Of a DNA stretch of 8,422 nt, positions 1 through 6,125 are shown piece by piece. Made by a program: the position numbers and the translations under genes. The stretch's first letter is position 1. Each line of letters starts with the position of its first letter. Source of the stretch: JBFGCA01 sp041567315 (lineage in GTDB: Bacteria > Acidobacteriota > Thermoanaerobaculia > Multivoradales > JAHEKO01); assembly GCA_041567315.1 (NCBI GenBank), contig JBFGCA010000155.1:1-8422 (forward strand), written 5' to 3'. The notes below the pieces were generated by a model that saw only the letters and a program-made list of their open reading frames with translations, was not told the DNA's origin and did not search any database.

Positions 1-1733
1 CCCCCTGGCAGTGGCGGACGACCTGGGGGCGGCTGGGCGCCAGCTACGGGGAGTACCGGTCGTGGATCCTGTCCAATCCGGACGCCGAGCTGGCGAGCGC
101 CGCCAAGGTGACCGGGGTGCCGGCGGCCGATCTGCGGCGCGCCGCCGAGATGATCGCCAGGCCGGTCGACGGCAAGCGCCCCAGGGCCTCCTTCGCGCTC
201 GAGAAGGGCAACTACTGGAGCAACAACTACCTGAACACCGCCTCGTTCACCGCCATGGCGCTGCTCTGCGGGGCGGGCAACCGGCCGGGGCAGGTGATCG
301 GCCGTCTGGGCGGCCACCAGCGTGGCTGGTACGGCGCCGCCTCCTACCCGCGGATCGACTCGCCGGAGAAGTTCGCGGGGCGGCGCAAGAAGGAGATCGA
401 CCTCGATCGCTGGGTGGAGGCCGGCAAGCTCCGCTTCGCCTGGGTCATCGGCACCACCTGGTGCCAGGCGATGGCGGCGAGCGAGGAGCTGGCGGCGACC
501 TTCCGGCGGCTGACCCGCGAGTCGCCGCACCAGATCGAGGCCGCCGAGCGCGAGGCCGCGGTGGCGGCCCTGAAGCGCCGGGTGGACGCGGGCGGCATGG
601 TGGTGGTCGACCAGGACATCTATCTGCGCGAGCCGATCGGCGGCGAGCTCGCCGACCTGGTGCTGCCGGCGGCGAGCTGGGGCGAGGACGACTTCTCGCG
701 CTGTAACGGCGAGCGCCGCCTGAGGCTCTATTCCAAGATCGCCGATCCGCCGGGCGAGGCCAAGTCCGACTGGTGGATCATCTCCCGCTTCGCCCAGCGC
801 ATGGGTTTCAAGGACTACGACTGGCAGGACTCGAACCAGGTCTTCGAGCAGGCGGCGCGCTCGGGCCGCAAGGGGATGCTCAACTACCACCCGCTGGTGG
901 TCTACGCGCAGCAGATGGGGATCCCCGGCCACGAGCTCCTGCGCCGCCTCGGCACCCACGGCATCCAGACGCCGATCCGCTACCGGACCGAGCTCGCCGA
1001 GCCGCCCGAGTACCTCGAGTACGCGGGCCATTTCTCCGACGACCGGGTCGGCGGCGGCATCGTCGGCACCAAGCGCCTGCACGACCTGGAGACCGACTTC
1101 GGCACCCCGGAGGGGCCGACCGTGCATCCCAAGTGGCTCACCGCCTTCCACAGCCACTCCGGCAAGGCGCTGCTCCACAAGACGCCGTGGGACCTCTTCT
1201 CCGACTTCTTCGAGCGCATCCAGCCGCGCGACGGCGAGCTGTGGGTCACCAACGGCCGCATCAACGAGAAGTGGCAGAGCGGCTTCGACGACGAGCGCCG
1301 GCCGTTCGTCATGCAGCGCTGGCCCGACGCCTTCGTCGAGATCCACCCCGCGGACGCCCGCCGGGCCGGGGTCGAGAACGGCGACCGGGTGCGGCTCGTC
1401 AACGACGACGTCCTGATCCAGACCGGCGGCTTCGTCGCCGTCAAGCCCGACGACGCCAGCTACACCAAGCTCGACGAGGCCGGCCTTATCCGCGTCGGCC
1501 GCGGGAGCTGCGAGGCGGTCGCGATGCTGACCGACGCCGTCCGCGAGGGCGTCGTCTTCGCCTACTTCCTCGAGCCCGGCTCGCCGGCCAACAGCCTCGT
1601 CCACCGGGTGCCCGACCCGATCACCAACCGCTACCGCTTCAAGCTCGGCAAGGGGCGGCTGGAGAGGATCGGGCCGTCGGAGTACAGGGACTCGTTCGAC
1701 CGCATGAGCTTCGCGCCGCGGACGATCGCGTAG
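1..1733 (+). CDS. Arsenite-oxidase-like molybdopterin oxidoreductase, large subunit (5' partial)
   Basis: The frame is open from base 3 to a TAG at 1731-1733, so about 576 C-terminal residues are visible. The start and the N-terminal region, where an Fe-S cluster motif would lie, are outside the window. Seen: an RLGGHQ motif (Arg at 303-305, His at 315-317), NGRINEKWQ at 1251-1277, and a C-terminal molybdopterin-dinucleotide-binding domain from about 1230 to 1650 (EIHPADARRAGVENGD, then SPANSLVHRVPDP). Known: AioA, the catalytic subunit of arsenite oxidase (about 825 residues), has RMGGHQEGY, a similar NGRNNExWQ stretch and a similar C-terminus. The Arg and His of that motif are, from memory, substrate-funnel residues. 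Inferred: a Mo-bis-MGD oxidoreductase passing electrons towards a Rieske or quinone partner. AioA-like proteins include members with unknown substrates, so arsenite is not proven. The succinate dehydrogenase operon starts 87 bp downstream. Membership of the molybdopterin oxidoreductase superfamily is near certain; the AioA-like assignment is good. Confidence 0.85.
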   Translation, partial: PWQWRTTWGRLGASYGEYRSWILSNPDAELASAAKVTGVPAADLRRAAEMIARPVDGKRPRASFALEKGNYWSNNYLNTASFTAMALLCGAGNRPGQVIGRLGGHQRGWYGAASYPRIDSPEKFAGRRKKEIDLDRWVEAGKLRFAWVIGTTWCQAMAASEELAATFRRLTRESPHQIEAAEREAAVAALKRRVDAGGMVVVDQDIYLREPIGGELADLVLPAASWGEDDFSRCNGERRLRLYSKIADPPGEAKSDWWIISRFAQRMGFKDYDWQDSNQVFEQAARSGRKGMLNYHPLVVYAQQMGIPGHELLRRLGTHGIQTPIRYRTELAEPPEYLEYAGHFSDDRVGGGIVGTKRLHDLETDFGTPEGPTVHPKWLTAFHSHSGKALLHKTPWDLFSDFFERIQPRDGELWVTNGRINEKWQSGFDDERRPFVMQRWPDAFVEIHPADARRAGVENGDRVRLVNDDVLIQTGGFVAVKPDDASYTKLDEAGLIRVGRGSCEAVAMLTDAVREGVVFAYFLEPGSPANSLVHRVPDPITNRYRFKLGKGRLERIGPSEYRDSFDRMSFAPRTIA

Positions 1734-1741
1734 GAGGTCTC

Positions 1742-1769
1742 TTACAGCCGATTGCTCTCGTGCTACGCT
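1742..1769 (+). promoter_or_regulatory. Candidate sigma70 promoter for the sdh operon
   Basis: In the 87-bp gap between the molybdenum-enzyme stop and sdhC, TACGCT (1764-1769) is preceded by TGC, giving an extended -10 arrangement. A weak -35-like TTACAG (1742-1747) lies 16 bases upstream. Transcription would begin near 1776, leaving a leader of about 45 bases. The match is modest, so read-through from the upstream gene is equally possible. Confidence 0.35.
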
Positions 1770-1808
1770 CCGCCGCACGTCACCGCGGCTTTGCGGACAG
1801 ATCGGAGC

Positions 1809-1823
1809 GGAGGGAGCTAGTTG
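1809..1823 (+). promoter_or_regulatory. Ribosome binding site fixing the TTG start of sdhC
   Basis: GGAGG at 1809-1813 lies 7 bases before TTG 1821-1823. An in-frame TAG occupies 1818-1820, directly upstream of the TTG, so no earlier start is possible. The next in-frame candidate, GTG at 1845, lies too far from this site. Confidence 0.75.
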
Positions 1824-2627
1824 GCCACCTCGAGCGCGGAGTGGGTGAAGCGCCGGCCCTTCGGGGCGACGGCGCGGCCCGACGCCTGGTGGGTACAGCC
1901 GCTGGCGGTGTTCCTGGCGCTCGGCGGCTTCGTCGTCTACTCGACCTGGGCGGCCTTCCAGGGGGCGCACTACGAGGCCGGGCCGTATCTGTCGCCGTTC
2001 TACTCGCCGGAGGTGTTCGGCGACTCGCCGCATAGCTGGTTCGGGCCCAAGCCGGGGTGGTGGCCGCTGTGGCTGCCGTTCTCGCCGGCCTTCCTCATCC
2101 TGTGGGCGCCGGCCGGCTTCCGGCTGACCTGCTACTACTACCGCGGGGCCTACTACAAGGCGTTCTGGGCCGACCCGCCGTCGTGCACGGTGGGGGAGCC
2201 GCGGAAGGGCTACCGCGGCGAGCACTCCTTTCCGCTGATCCTCCAGAACCTCCACCGCTACTTCCTGTGGCTGGCGCTGCTGTTCCTGGTCTTTCTCTCG
2301 TGGGACGTCTGGAAGGCGCTGTGGTTCGATGATCCCGCGACGGGTGCCACCCGCTTAGGGATCGGGGTCGGGACGCTGGTGCTGGCGGTCAACGTCACCC
2401 TGCTCGGCGGCTACACCTTCAGCTGCCACTCGCTGCGGCACCTGATCGGCGGGCGCAAGGACGTGCTCTCCAGCCGGCCGCTGCGGTTCAACGCCTACCG
2501 GTGCGTCTCGTGCCTCAACCGGCGCCACATGCTGTGGGCCTGGATGAGCCTCTTCTGGGTGGCCTTCTCGGACGTCTACGTGCGGCTCTGCTCGATGGGG
2601 GTGTGGACCGACTGGAGGCTCCTCTGA
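1821..2627 (+). CDS. sdhC: Succinate dehydrogenase (Sdh1-type) membrane anchor subunit
   Basis: A 268-residue integral membrane protein that would anchor the SdhA/SdhB heads and carry the quinone site. Five hydrophobic segments are visible at about residues 25-46, 83-100, 140-168, 179-200 and 236-258. Polar loops contain C104, C122, H145 (in NLHRY), C202, H203, H207 (in SCHSLRH), and a C228-x2-C231 pair followed by H236. Size, helix count and position directly before SdhA and SdhB match the mycobacterial Rv0249c-type anchor (about 273 residues), not the short SdhC/SdhD cytochrome b pair. From memory, the mycobacterial Sdh1 anchor is reported to hold a membrane-embedded Rieske-type [2Fe-2S] cluster, and the Cys/His set here could do the same (inference). 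The start is a TTG with a good ribosome site and an in-frame stop just before it. The stop TGA shares its A with the sdhA ATG, implying translational coupling. Confidence 0.82.
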   Translation: MATSSAEWVKRRPFGATARPDAWWVQPLAVFLALGGFVVYSTWAAFQGAHYEAGPYLSPFYSPEVFGDSPHSWFGPKPGWWPLWLPFSPAFLILWAPAGFRLTCYYYRGAYYKAFWADPPSCTVGEPRKGYRGEHSFPLILQNLHRYFLWLALLFLVFLSWDVWKALWFDDPATGATRLGIGVGTLVLAVNVTLLGGYTFSCHSLRHLIGGRKDVLSSRPLRFNAYRCVSCLNRRHMLWAWMSLFWVAFSDVYVRLCSMGVWTDWRLL

Positions 2628-4486
2628 TGGCGGTCGAGCGCCACTACCAGTACGACGTGCTGGTGATCGGGGCCGGCGGCGCTGGCCTGCGGGCGGCGAT
2701 CGAGGCCTCGGCGGCGGGGGCCTCGGTGGGGGTGGTCTCGAAGTCGCTGCTCGGCAAGGCGCACACGGTGATGGCCGAGGGCGGGATCGCCGCGGCGCTC
2801 GCCAACGTCGACGAGCGCGACAGCTGGCAGGAGCACTTCCGCGACACCATGCGGGGCGGGGCGTATCTCTCCAACCCGCGGATGGCCGAGATTCACGCCA
2901 GGGAGTCGCCGGCCCGGGTGCGCGAGCTCGAGGCCTGGGGGGCGCTCTTCGACCGCACCGACGACGGGCGGATCCTGCAGCGCCACTTCGGCGGCCACCG
3001 CTATCCGCGGCTGGCCCACGTCGGCGACCGCACCGGGCTCGAGATGCTGCGCACCCTCCAGGACCACGGCATCCACCGCGGGCTCGACTTCCACATGGAG
3101 ACGACGGTGACCCGGCTGCTGCTCGACGACGGGCGGGTGGCCGGCGCCTTCGGCTACGAGCGCGAGCGCGGCCGCTTCCTGGTCTTCGCGGCGCGGGCGG
3201 TGATCCTCGCTACCGGCGGCATCGGGCGCGCCTACCGGATCACCTCGAACAGCTGGGAGTACACCGGCGACGGGCACGCCCTGGCCTACCGCGCCGGGGC
3301 CGAGCTGATCGACATGGAGTTCGTCCAGTTCCATCCCACCGGGATGGTCTGGCCGCCGAGCGTGCGCGGCATCCTGGTCACCGAGGGGGTGCGCGGCGAG
3401 GGCGGGGTGCTGCTCAACAGCGAGGGCGACCGCTTCATGTTCCGGGACGTCCCGGAGCTCTACCGCGACCAGACCGCCGACAGCGCCGAGGAGGGCTGGC
3501 GCTACACCCAGGGCGACCGCGACGCCCGGCGGCCGCCCGAGCTGCTGACCCGCGACCACGTGGCGCGCTGCATCGTCCGCGAGGTGCGCGAGGGGCGCGG
3601 CAGCCCCCACGGCGGGGTGTTCCTCGACATCGCCTGGATCAAGGAGCGCCGCAAGGACGCCGCCGAGCACATCAAGCGGCGGCTGCCCAGCATGTACCAC
3701 CAGTTCAAGGAGCTGGCCGACATCGACATCACCCGGCAGCCGATGGAGGTGGGGCCGACCACCCACTACGCGATGGGCGGCGTGCGGGTCGATCCCGAGA
3801 GCCAGATGACGGTGGTGCCGGGGCTCTACGCGGCCGGCGAGTGCGCGGCCGGGCTCCACGGCGCCAACCGGCTGGGCGGCAACTCGCTCTCCGACCTGCT
3901 GGTCTTCGGCCAGCGGGCCGGTGCCCACGCCGCCGAGTGGGCGCGCGCCCACGGTGCGCCGACGGTGGACGATGCCCAGGTCGAGCGGGCGGCGGCGCGG
4001 GCGCTCGCCCCCTTTGAGCGCGGGGACGAGCACGGGGGCGAGCTCGGGGATGGCGGCGGCGACGGCCCCTACGCGGTCCAGTTCGAGCTCCAGAAGGCGA
4101 TGCAGGACGGGGTGGGGATCGTCCGCAACCAGGCCGACATGGAGGCGGCGCTCGCCACCGTCCTCAGGTTGCGGGAGGGCGCCGCCGGGGTCGGGGTGCC
4201 GGGCAACCGCGAGTACAACCCCGGCTGGCACACGGCGCTCGACCTCGACAACCTGCTGGACGTCTCGGAGGCCATCGCCCGCACGGCGCTGGTCCGCGAG
4301 GAGAGCCGCGGCGCCCAGTTCCGCGAGGACTTCCCGGAGCCCGACGAGCGCTACGGGCGGGTCAACACGGTGGTGCGGCGGGGGCCGGACGGTGAGATGA
4401 CCGTGGTCCTCGAGCCCGCCGCCGGGCTGCCGGCCGAGCTGGCCCGGGTGCTCGAAGAAGAACCAACAGCGCAGGAGGCCGGCTGA
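2627..4486 (+). CDS. sdhA: Succinate dehydrogenase / fumarate reductase flavoprotein subunit
   Basis: A 619-residue flavoprotein that oxidises succinate to fumarate (or the reverse) in the soluble head of complex II. Seen: N-terminal FAD dinucleotide fold VIGAGGAG (about 13-20), then AHTVMAEGGIA with H46 at the position of the covalent-FAD histidine. Active-site motifs follow: FHPTG (H236), TEG-RGEGG (T252, E253), a TRDHVAR segment whose R309 aligns with the catalytic Arg of the family, GPTTHYAMGG (H380) and the C-terminal FAD contact GANRLGGNSLSDLL (R415). All expected catalytic positions are present. A Gly/Asp/Glu-rich stretch at about 465-480 precedes the C-terminal helical domain and looks like a flexible loop. 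ATG 2627 was chosen because GGAGG at 2614-2618 lies 8 bases upstream and the ATG overlaps the sdhC stop. In-frame sequence further upstream belongs to the sdhC region. The neighbours point to the Rv0248c (Sdh1) class. Physiological direction cannot be read from sequence. Confidence 0.95.
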   Translation: MAVERHYQYDVLVIGAGGAGLRAAIEASAAGASVGVVSKSLLGKAHTVMAEGGIAAALANVDERDSWQEHFRDTMRGGAYLSNPRMAEIHARESPARVRELEAWGALFDRTDDGRILQRHFGGHRYPRLAHVGDRTGLEMLRTLQDHGIHRGLDFHMETTVTRLLLDDGRVAGAFGYERERGRFLVFAARAVILATGGIGRAYRITSNSWEYTGDGHALAYRAGAELIDMEFVQFHPTGMVWPPSVRGILVTEGVRGEGGVLLNSEGDRFMFRDVPELYRDQTADSAEEGWRYTQGDRDARRPPELLTRDHVARCIVREVREGRGSPHGGVFLDIAWIKERRKDAAEHIKRRLPSMYHQFKELADIDITRQPMEVGPTTHYAMGGVRVDPESQMTVVPGLYAAGECAAGLHGANRLGGNSLSDLLVFGQRAGAHAAEWARAHGAPTVDDAQVERAAARALAPFERGDEHGGELGDGGGDGPYAVQFELQKAMQDGVGIVRNQADMEAALATVLRLREGAAGVGVPGNREYNPGWHTALDLDNLLDVSEAIARTALVREESRGAQFREDFPEPDERYGRVNTVVRRGPDGEMTVVLEPAAGLPAELARVLEEEPTAQEAG

Positions 4487-5226
4487 TGGCGCAGGCCACC
4501 TTCCGGATCTGGCGCGGCGACGCCGCGGGCGGCGAGCTCCGCGACTACCAGACCGAGGTTGCCGAGGGGATGGTGGTGCTCGACGCCGTGCGCCGCATCC
4601 AGGCCACCGCGGCCCCCGACCTGGCGCTGCGCTGGAACTGCAAGGCCGGCAAGTGCGGCTCCTGCTCGGCCGAGGTCAACGGCATGCCGCGGCTGATGTG
4701 CATGACGCGGCTGAGCGACCTGCCGCTCGAGCGGCCGGTGACCGTCGAGCCGATGAAGGCCTTCCCGCCGGTCCGCGACCTGGTCGCCGACGTCTCCTCG
4801 AGCTACCGTGCCAAGCTCGCCATCCAGCCGTTCAAGCCACGGCCGCCCGACGCCCCGGACGGCACCTGGCGCTTCCGCCAGGCCGACAACGACCGGGTGC
4901 AGGAGTTCCGCAAGTGCATCGAGTGCTTCCTGTGCCAGGACGTCTGCCACGTGCTCCGCGAGCACCGGCTGCACGCCGAGTTCGTGGGGCCGCGGCTGCT
5001 GGTCCACCTGGCGGCGCTCGAGATGCACCCGCTGGATACCGCCGACCGCGCGGCCGACCTCAAGAACGCCCACGGCATCGGCTACTGCAACATCACCAAG
5101 TGCTGCACCAAGGTCTGTCCGGAGCACATCACCATCACCGACAACGCCATCATCCCCCTCAAAGAGCGGGTGGTGGACCGCTTCTACGACCCGCTCAAGC
5201 GCTGGGTCGAGAGGCTCTTCGCGTAG
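4486..5226 (+). CDS. sdhB: Succinate dehydrogenase / fumarate reductase iron-sulfur subunit
   Basis: A 246-residue electron-transfer subunit linking the SdhA flavin to the membrane quinone site. The N-terminal ferredoxin domain has the [2Fe-2S] ligands C52, C57, C60 and C72 (C-x4-C-x2-C-x11-C). The C-terminal helical domain has C144-x2-C147-x2-C150-x3-C154, then C201, C207 and C211. By the spacing in the family, C144, C147, C150 and C211 bind [4Fe-4S], and C154, C201 and C207 bind [3Fe-4S]. C206 is an extra neighbouring cysteine. All three clusters therefore look intact. Length matches Rv0247c (about 248 residues). ATG 4486 overlaps the sdhA TGA by one base and has AGGAGG at 4473-4478, giving the same coupled arrangement as sdhC/sdhA. 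Confidence 0.95.
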   Translation: MAQATFRIWRGDAAGGELRDYQTEVAEGMVVLDAVRRIQATAAPDLALRWNCKAGKCGSCSAEVNGMPRLMCMTRLSDLPLERPVTVEPMKAFPPVRDLVADVSSSYRAKLAIQPFKPRPPDAPDGTWRFRQADNDRVQEFRKCIECFLCQDVCHVLREHRLHAEFVGPRLLVHLAALEMHPLDTADRAADLKNAHGIGYCNITKCCTKVCPEHITITDNAIIPLKERVVDRFYDPLKRWVERLFA

Positions 5227-5251
5227 GCTCCGCCCCACCTGGAGGCCCGCC

Positions 5252-5752
5252 ATGTTCGATCTCAAGCCCCTGTCCCCCGAAGCGGTGCCCGCCGCGCTCG
5301 AGAAGGCGATGCGCTACCGCCTGCTCAACGAACCGCTCCAGGCCGAGAGCATCTGCCGCGACGTGCTGCGGGTCGACGCCGACAACCAGGAGGCGCTCGT
5401 CACCCTGGTGCTGGCGCTGAGCGACCAGTTCCGCCGCCGCCTGCGGACCACCTGGGCGGCGGCCCAGGAGGCGGTCGAGCAGCTCACCGGCGACTACGAG
5501 GGGGCCTACTACCGCGGCATCCTCTGCGAGCGCCGCGCCGCCGCCCACCACCACAAGGGCGGCCCCGGCTCCGGCCACCTGGCCTACGACTGGTACCGGC
5601 AGGCGATGGCCCACTACGACGAGGCCGCCGCCCGCCGCCCGCCCGGCAACGACGACCCCATCCTGCGCTGGAACACCTGCGCCCGCATCCTCAACCGCCA
5701 CCCCGAGCTGCAGCCGGCCCCGGACGAGGCCTTCCAGCCGCTGCTGGAGTAG
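5252..5752 (+). CDS. Small TPR-like protein at the end of the sdh operon
   Basis: A 166-residue soluble protein of unknown function, with no signal peptide or membrane segment. Two helical-hairpin regions resemble tetratricopeptide repeats: residues about 16-58 (AESICRDVLRVDADNQEAL is a typical TPR stretch) and about 111-147 (YRQAMAHYDEAAARRPPGND). Between them lie helices with LCERRAAAHHHK and a Gly-rich turn at 103-108. The start at ATG 5252 is set by GGAGG at 5241-5245, 6 bases upstream. A longer in-frame extension runs back into sdhB but is only an overlapping frame. The gap from sdhB is 25 bp on the same strand with no promoter visible, so it is probably co-transcribed with sdhCAB. TPR proteins usually hold protein partners, so an assembly or accessory role for the Sdh complex is possible but is inference from position only. 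The stop codon lies inside a hairpin shared with the next, convergent gene. Confidence 0.8.
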   Translation: MFDLKPLSPEAVPAALEKAMRYRLLNEPLQAESICRDVLRVDADNQEALVTLVLALSDQFRRRLRTTWAAAQEAVEQLTGDYEGAYYRGILCERRAAAHHHKGGPGSGHLAYDWYRQAMAHYDEAAARRPPGNDDPILRWNTCARILNRHPELQPAPDEAFQPLLE

Positions 5753-5767
5753 GGGAGCGCTCTACTC
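5747..5767. terminator. Hairpin spanning both stop codons of a convergent gene pair
   Basis: Bases 5747-5754 pair with 5760-5767: GAGTAG with CTACTC, one G-T wobble and one further G-C, giving 8 pairs around a 5-base loop. The TAG of the TPR-like gene (5750-5752) and the CTA complement of the opposite-strand stop (5762-5764) pair with each other. There is no T-run on either side, so a classical intrinsic terminator is not shown. It may mark transcript ends in both directions. Confidence 0.4.
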
Positions 5768-5968
5768 GTGGCGGCGCTCGTCGCCCGCCCGCCGGTCGCG
5801 GCCGCTGCGCCGCTCCCGGCCGCTCCGCTTGTCCCGGAGGACCGGCAACTCCGCCACCCGGCGCTCGCTGCACCAGCGGCGCTCGACGCCGACCCGCCGT
5901 TCGCTCTCCCTGCGCTCTCCCCACTGCATCCAGTAGCCCCTCCGGCGCACCTTCGCCTGTTGCCGCAC
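5762..5968 (-). CDS. Arg-rich small protein with six-residue ERR repeats
   Basis: A predicted 68-residue protein, about one third arginine (22 of 68), starting at GTG 5968-5966. An upstream TCCTCC on the plus strand (5975-5980) reads GGAGGA on this strand, 6 bases before the GTG, which favours this start over the earlier ATG codons that extend the frame to 6046. After a short basic and aromatic head (RRRGYWMQWG, 8-17), paired arginines recur every six residues: E/D-R-R-x-x-x units at about 18-37 and again 47-66 (RRSGRE, RRSGRD, RRAGDE), broken by a hydrophobic AELPVL insert at about 39-44. Similar ERRSGxDRR tracts occur, from memory, in unrelated bacterial proteins, and I know of no function. 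A promoter with 17-base spacing sits just upstream, and the stop pairs with that of the convergent gene. Arg-rich frames arise easily in GC-rich DNA, so moderate caution is needed, but promoter, ribosome site and regular repeat all agree. Confidence 0.6.
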   Translation of the reverse strand: MRQQAKVRRRGYWMQWGERRESERRVGVERRWCSERRVAELPVLRDKRSGRERRSGRDRRAGDERRHE

Positions 5969-5974
5969 GCGAGT

Positions 5975-5980
5975 TCCTCC
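5975..5980 (-). promoter_or_regulatory. Ribosome binding site deciding the GTG start of the Arg-rich gene
   Basis: GGAGGA on the minus strand, 6 bases before GTG 5968-5966. The alternative ATG starts further upstream in the same frame (6046, and the ATG overlapping the -10 box at about 6001) lie at or beyond the predicted transcription start, so they are unlikely. Confidence 0.6.
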
Positions 5981-5999
5981 GCCTGTGCGTGACCGTCGC

Positions 6000-6028
6000 A
6001 TGATACCCGTTGCCCTATTGTGGCCCAA
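6000..6028 (-). promoter_or_regulatory. Promoter for the Arg-rich small gene
   Basis: On the minus strand TTGGGC (6028-6023) is followed by a 17-base spacer and TATCAT (6005-6000), a 5/6 match to the -10 consensus. Transcription would start near 5993, giving a leader of about 25 bases that contains the GGAGGA site. The -35 matches only in TTG. Confidence 0.5.
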
Positions 6029-6046
6029 CCCGCGCCCCGAATCCAT

Positions 6047-6075
6047 TTGACCCCCTGGGCCGATCGGGAGACAAT
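6047..6075 (+). promoter_or_regulatory. Promoter for the radical SAM gene
   Basis: TTGACC (6047-6052, 5/6 to the -35 consensus), a 17-base spacer, then GACAAT (6070-6075, 4/6 to the -10 including the key A and final T). Transcription would begin near 6082, about 44 bases before the GTG start. It stands back to back with the minus-strand promoter at 6000-6028. Confidence 0.5.
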
Positions 6076-6125
6076 TCGCCCAATTCGACCTTCGGGTAGG
6101 GTTACCGCCGAGAAGAGGAGCTGCC

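Noticed and set aside
1734..1820. Possible terminator or riboswitch in the gap before sdhC
   Set aside because: Only weak, GC-rich partial pairing (CCGC/GCGG) without a T-run, and 87 bases is too short for a recognisable riboswitch. Only a candidate promoter is supported.
773..2035. Long plus-strand frame overlapping the molybdenum enzyme
   Set aside because: An Arg/Ala/Pro-rich string in another frame of a recognised gene, with no domain and no ribosome site.
2576..4231. Long open frame on the minus strand (551 codons) opposite sdhA
   Set aside because: It lies wholly opposite a gene with intact catalytic motifs. Its product is a compositionally biased Ala/Val/Gly/His/Leu string with no motif, as expected for the antisense frame of GC-rich coding DNA.
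5691..5924. Alternative frames over the Arg-rich gene (minus 5691-5924, plus 5768-5992)
   Set aside because: No ribosome site and low-complexity Ala/Pro/Gly products. The hexad repeat, promoter and GGAGGA site favour the frame ending at 5762.
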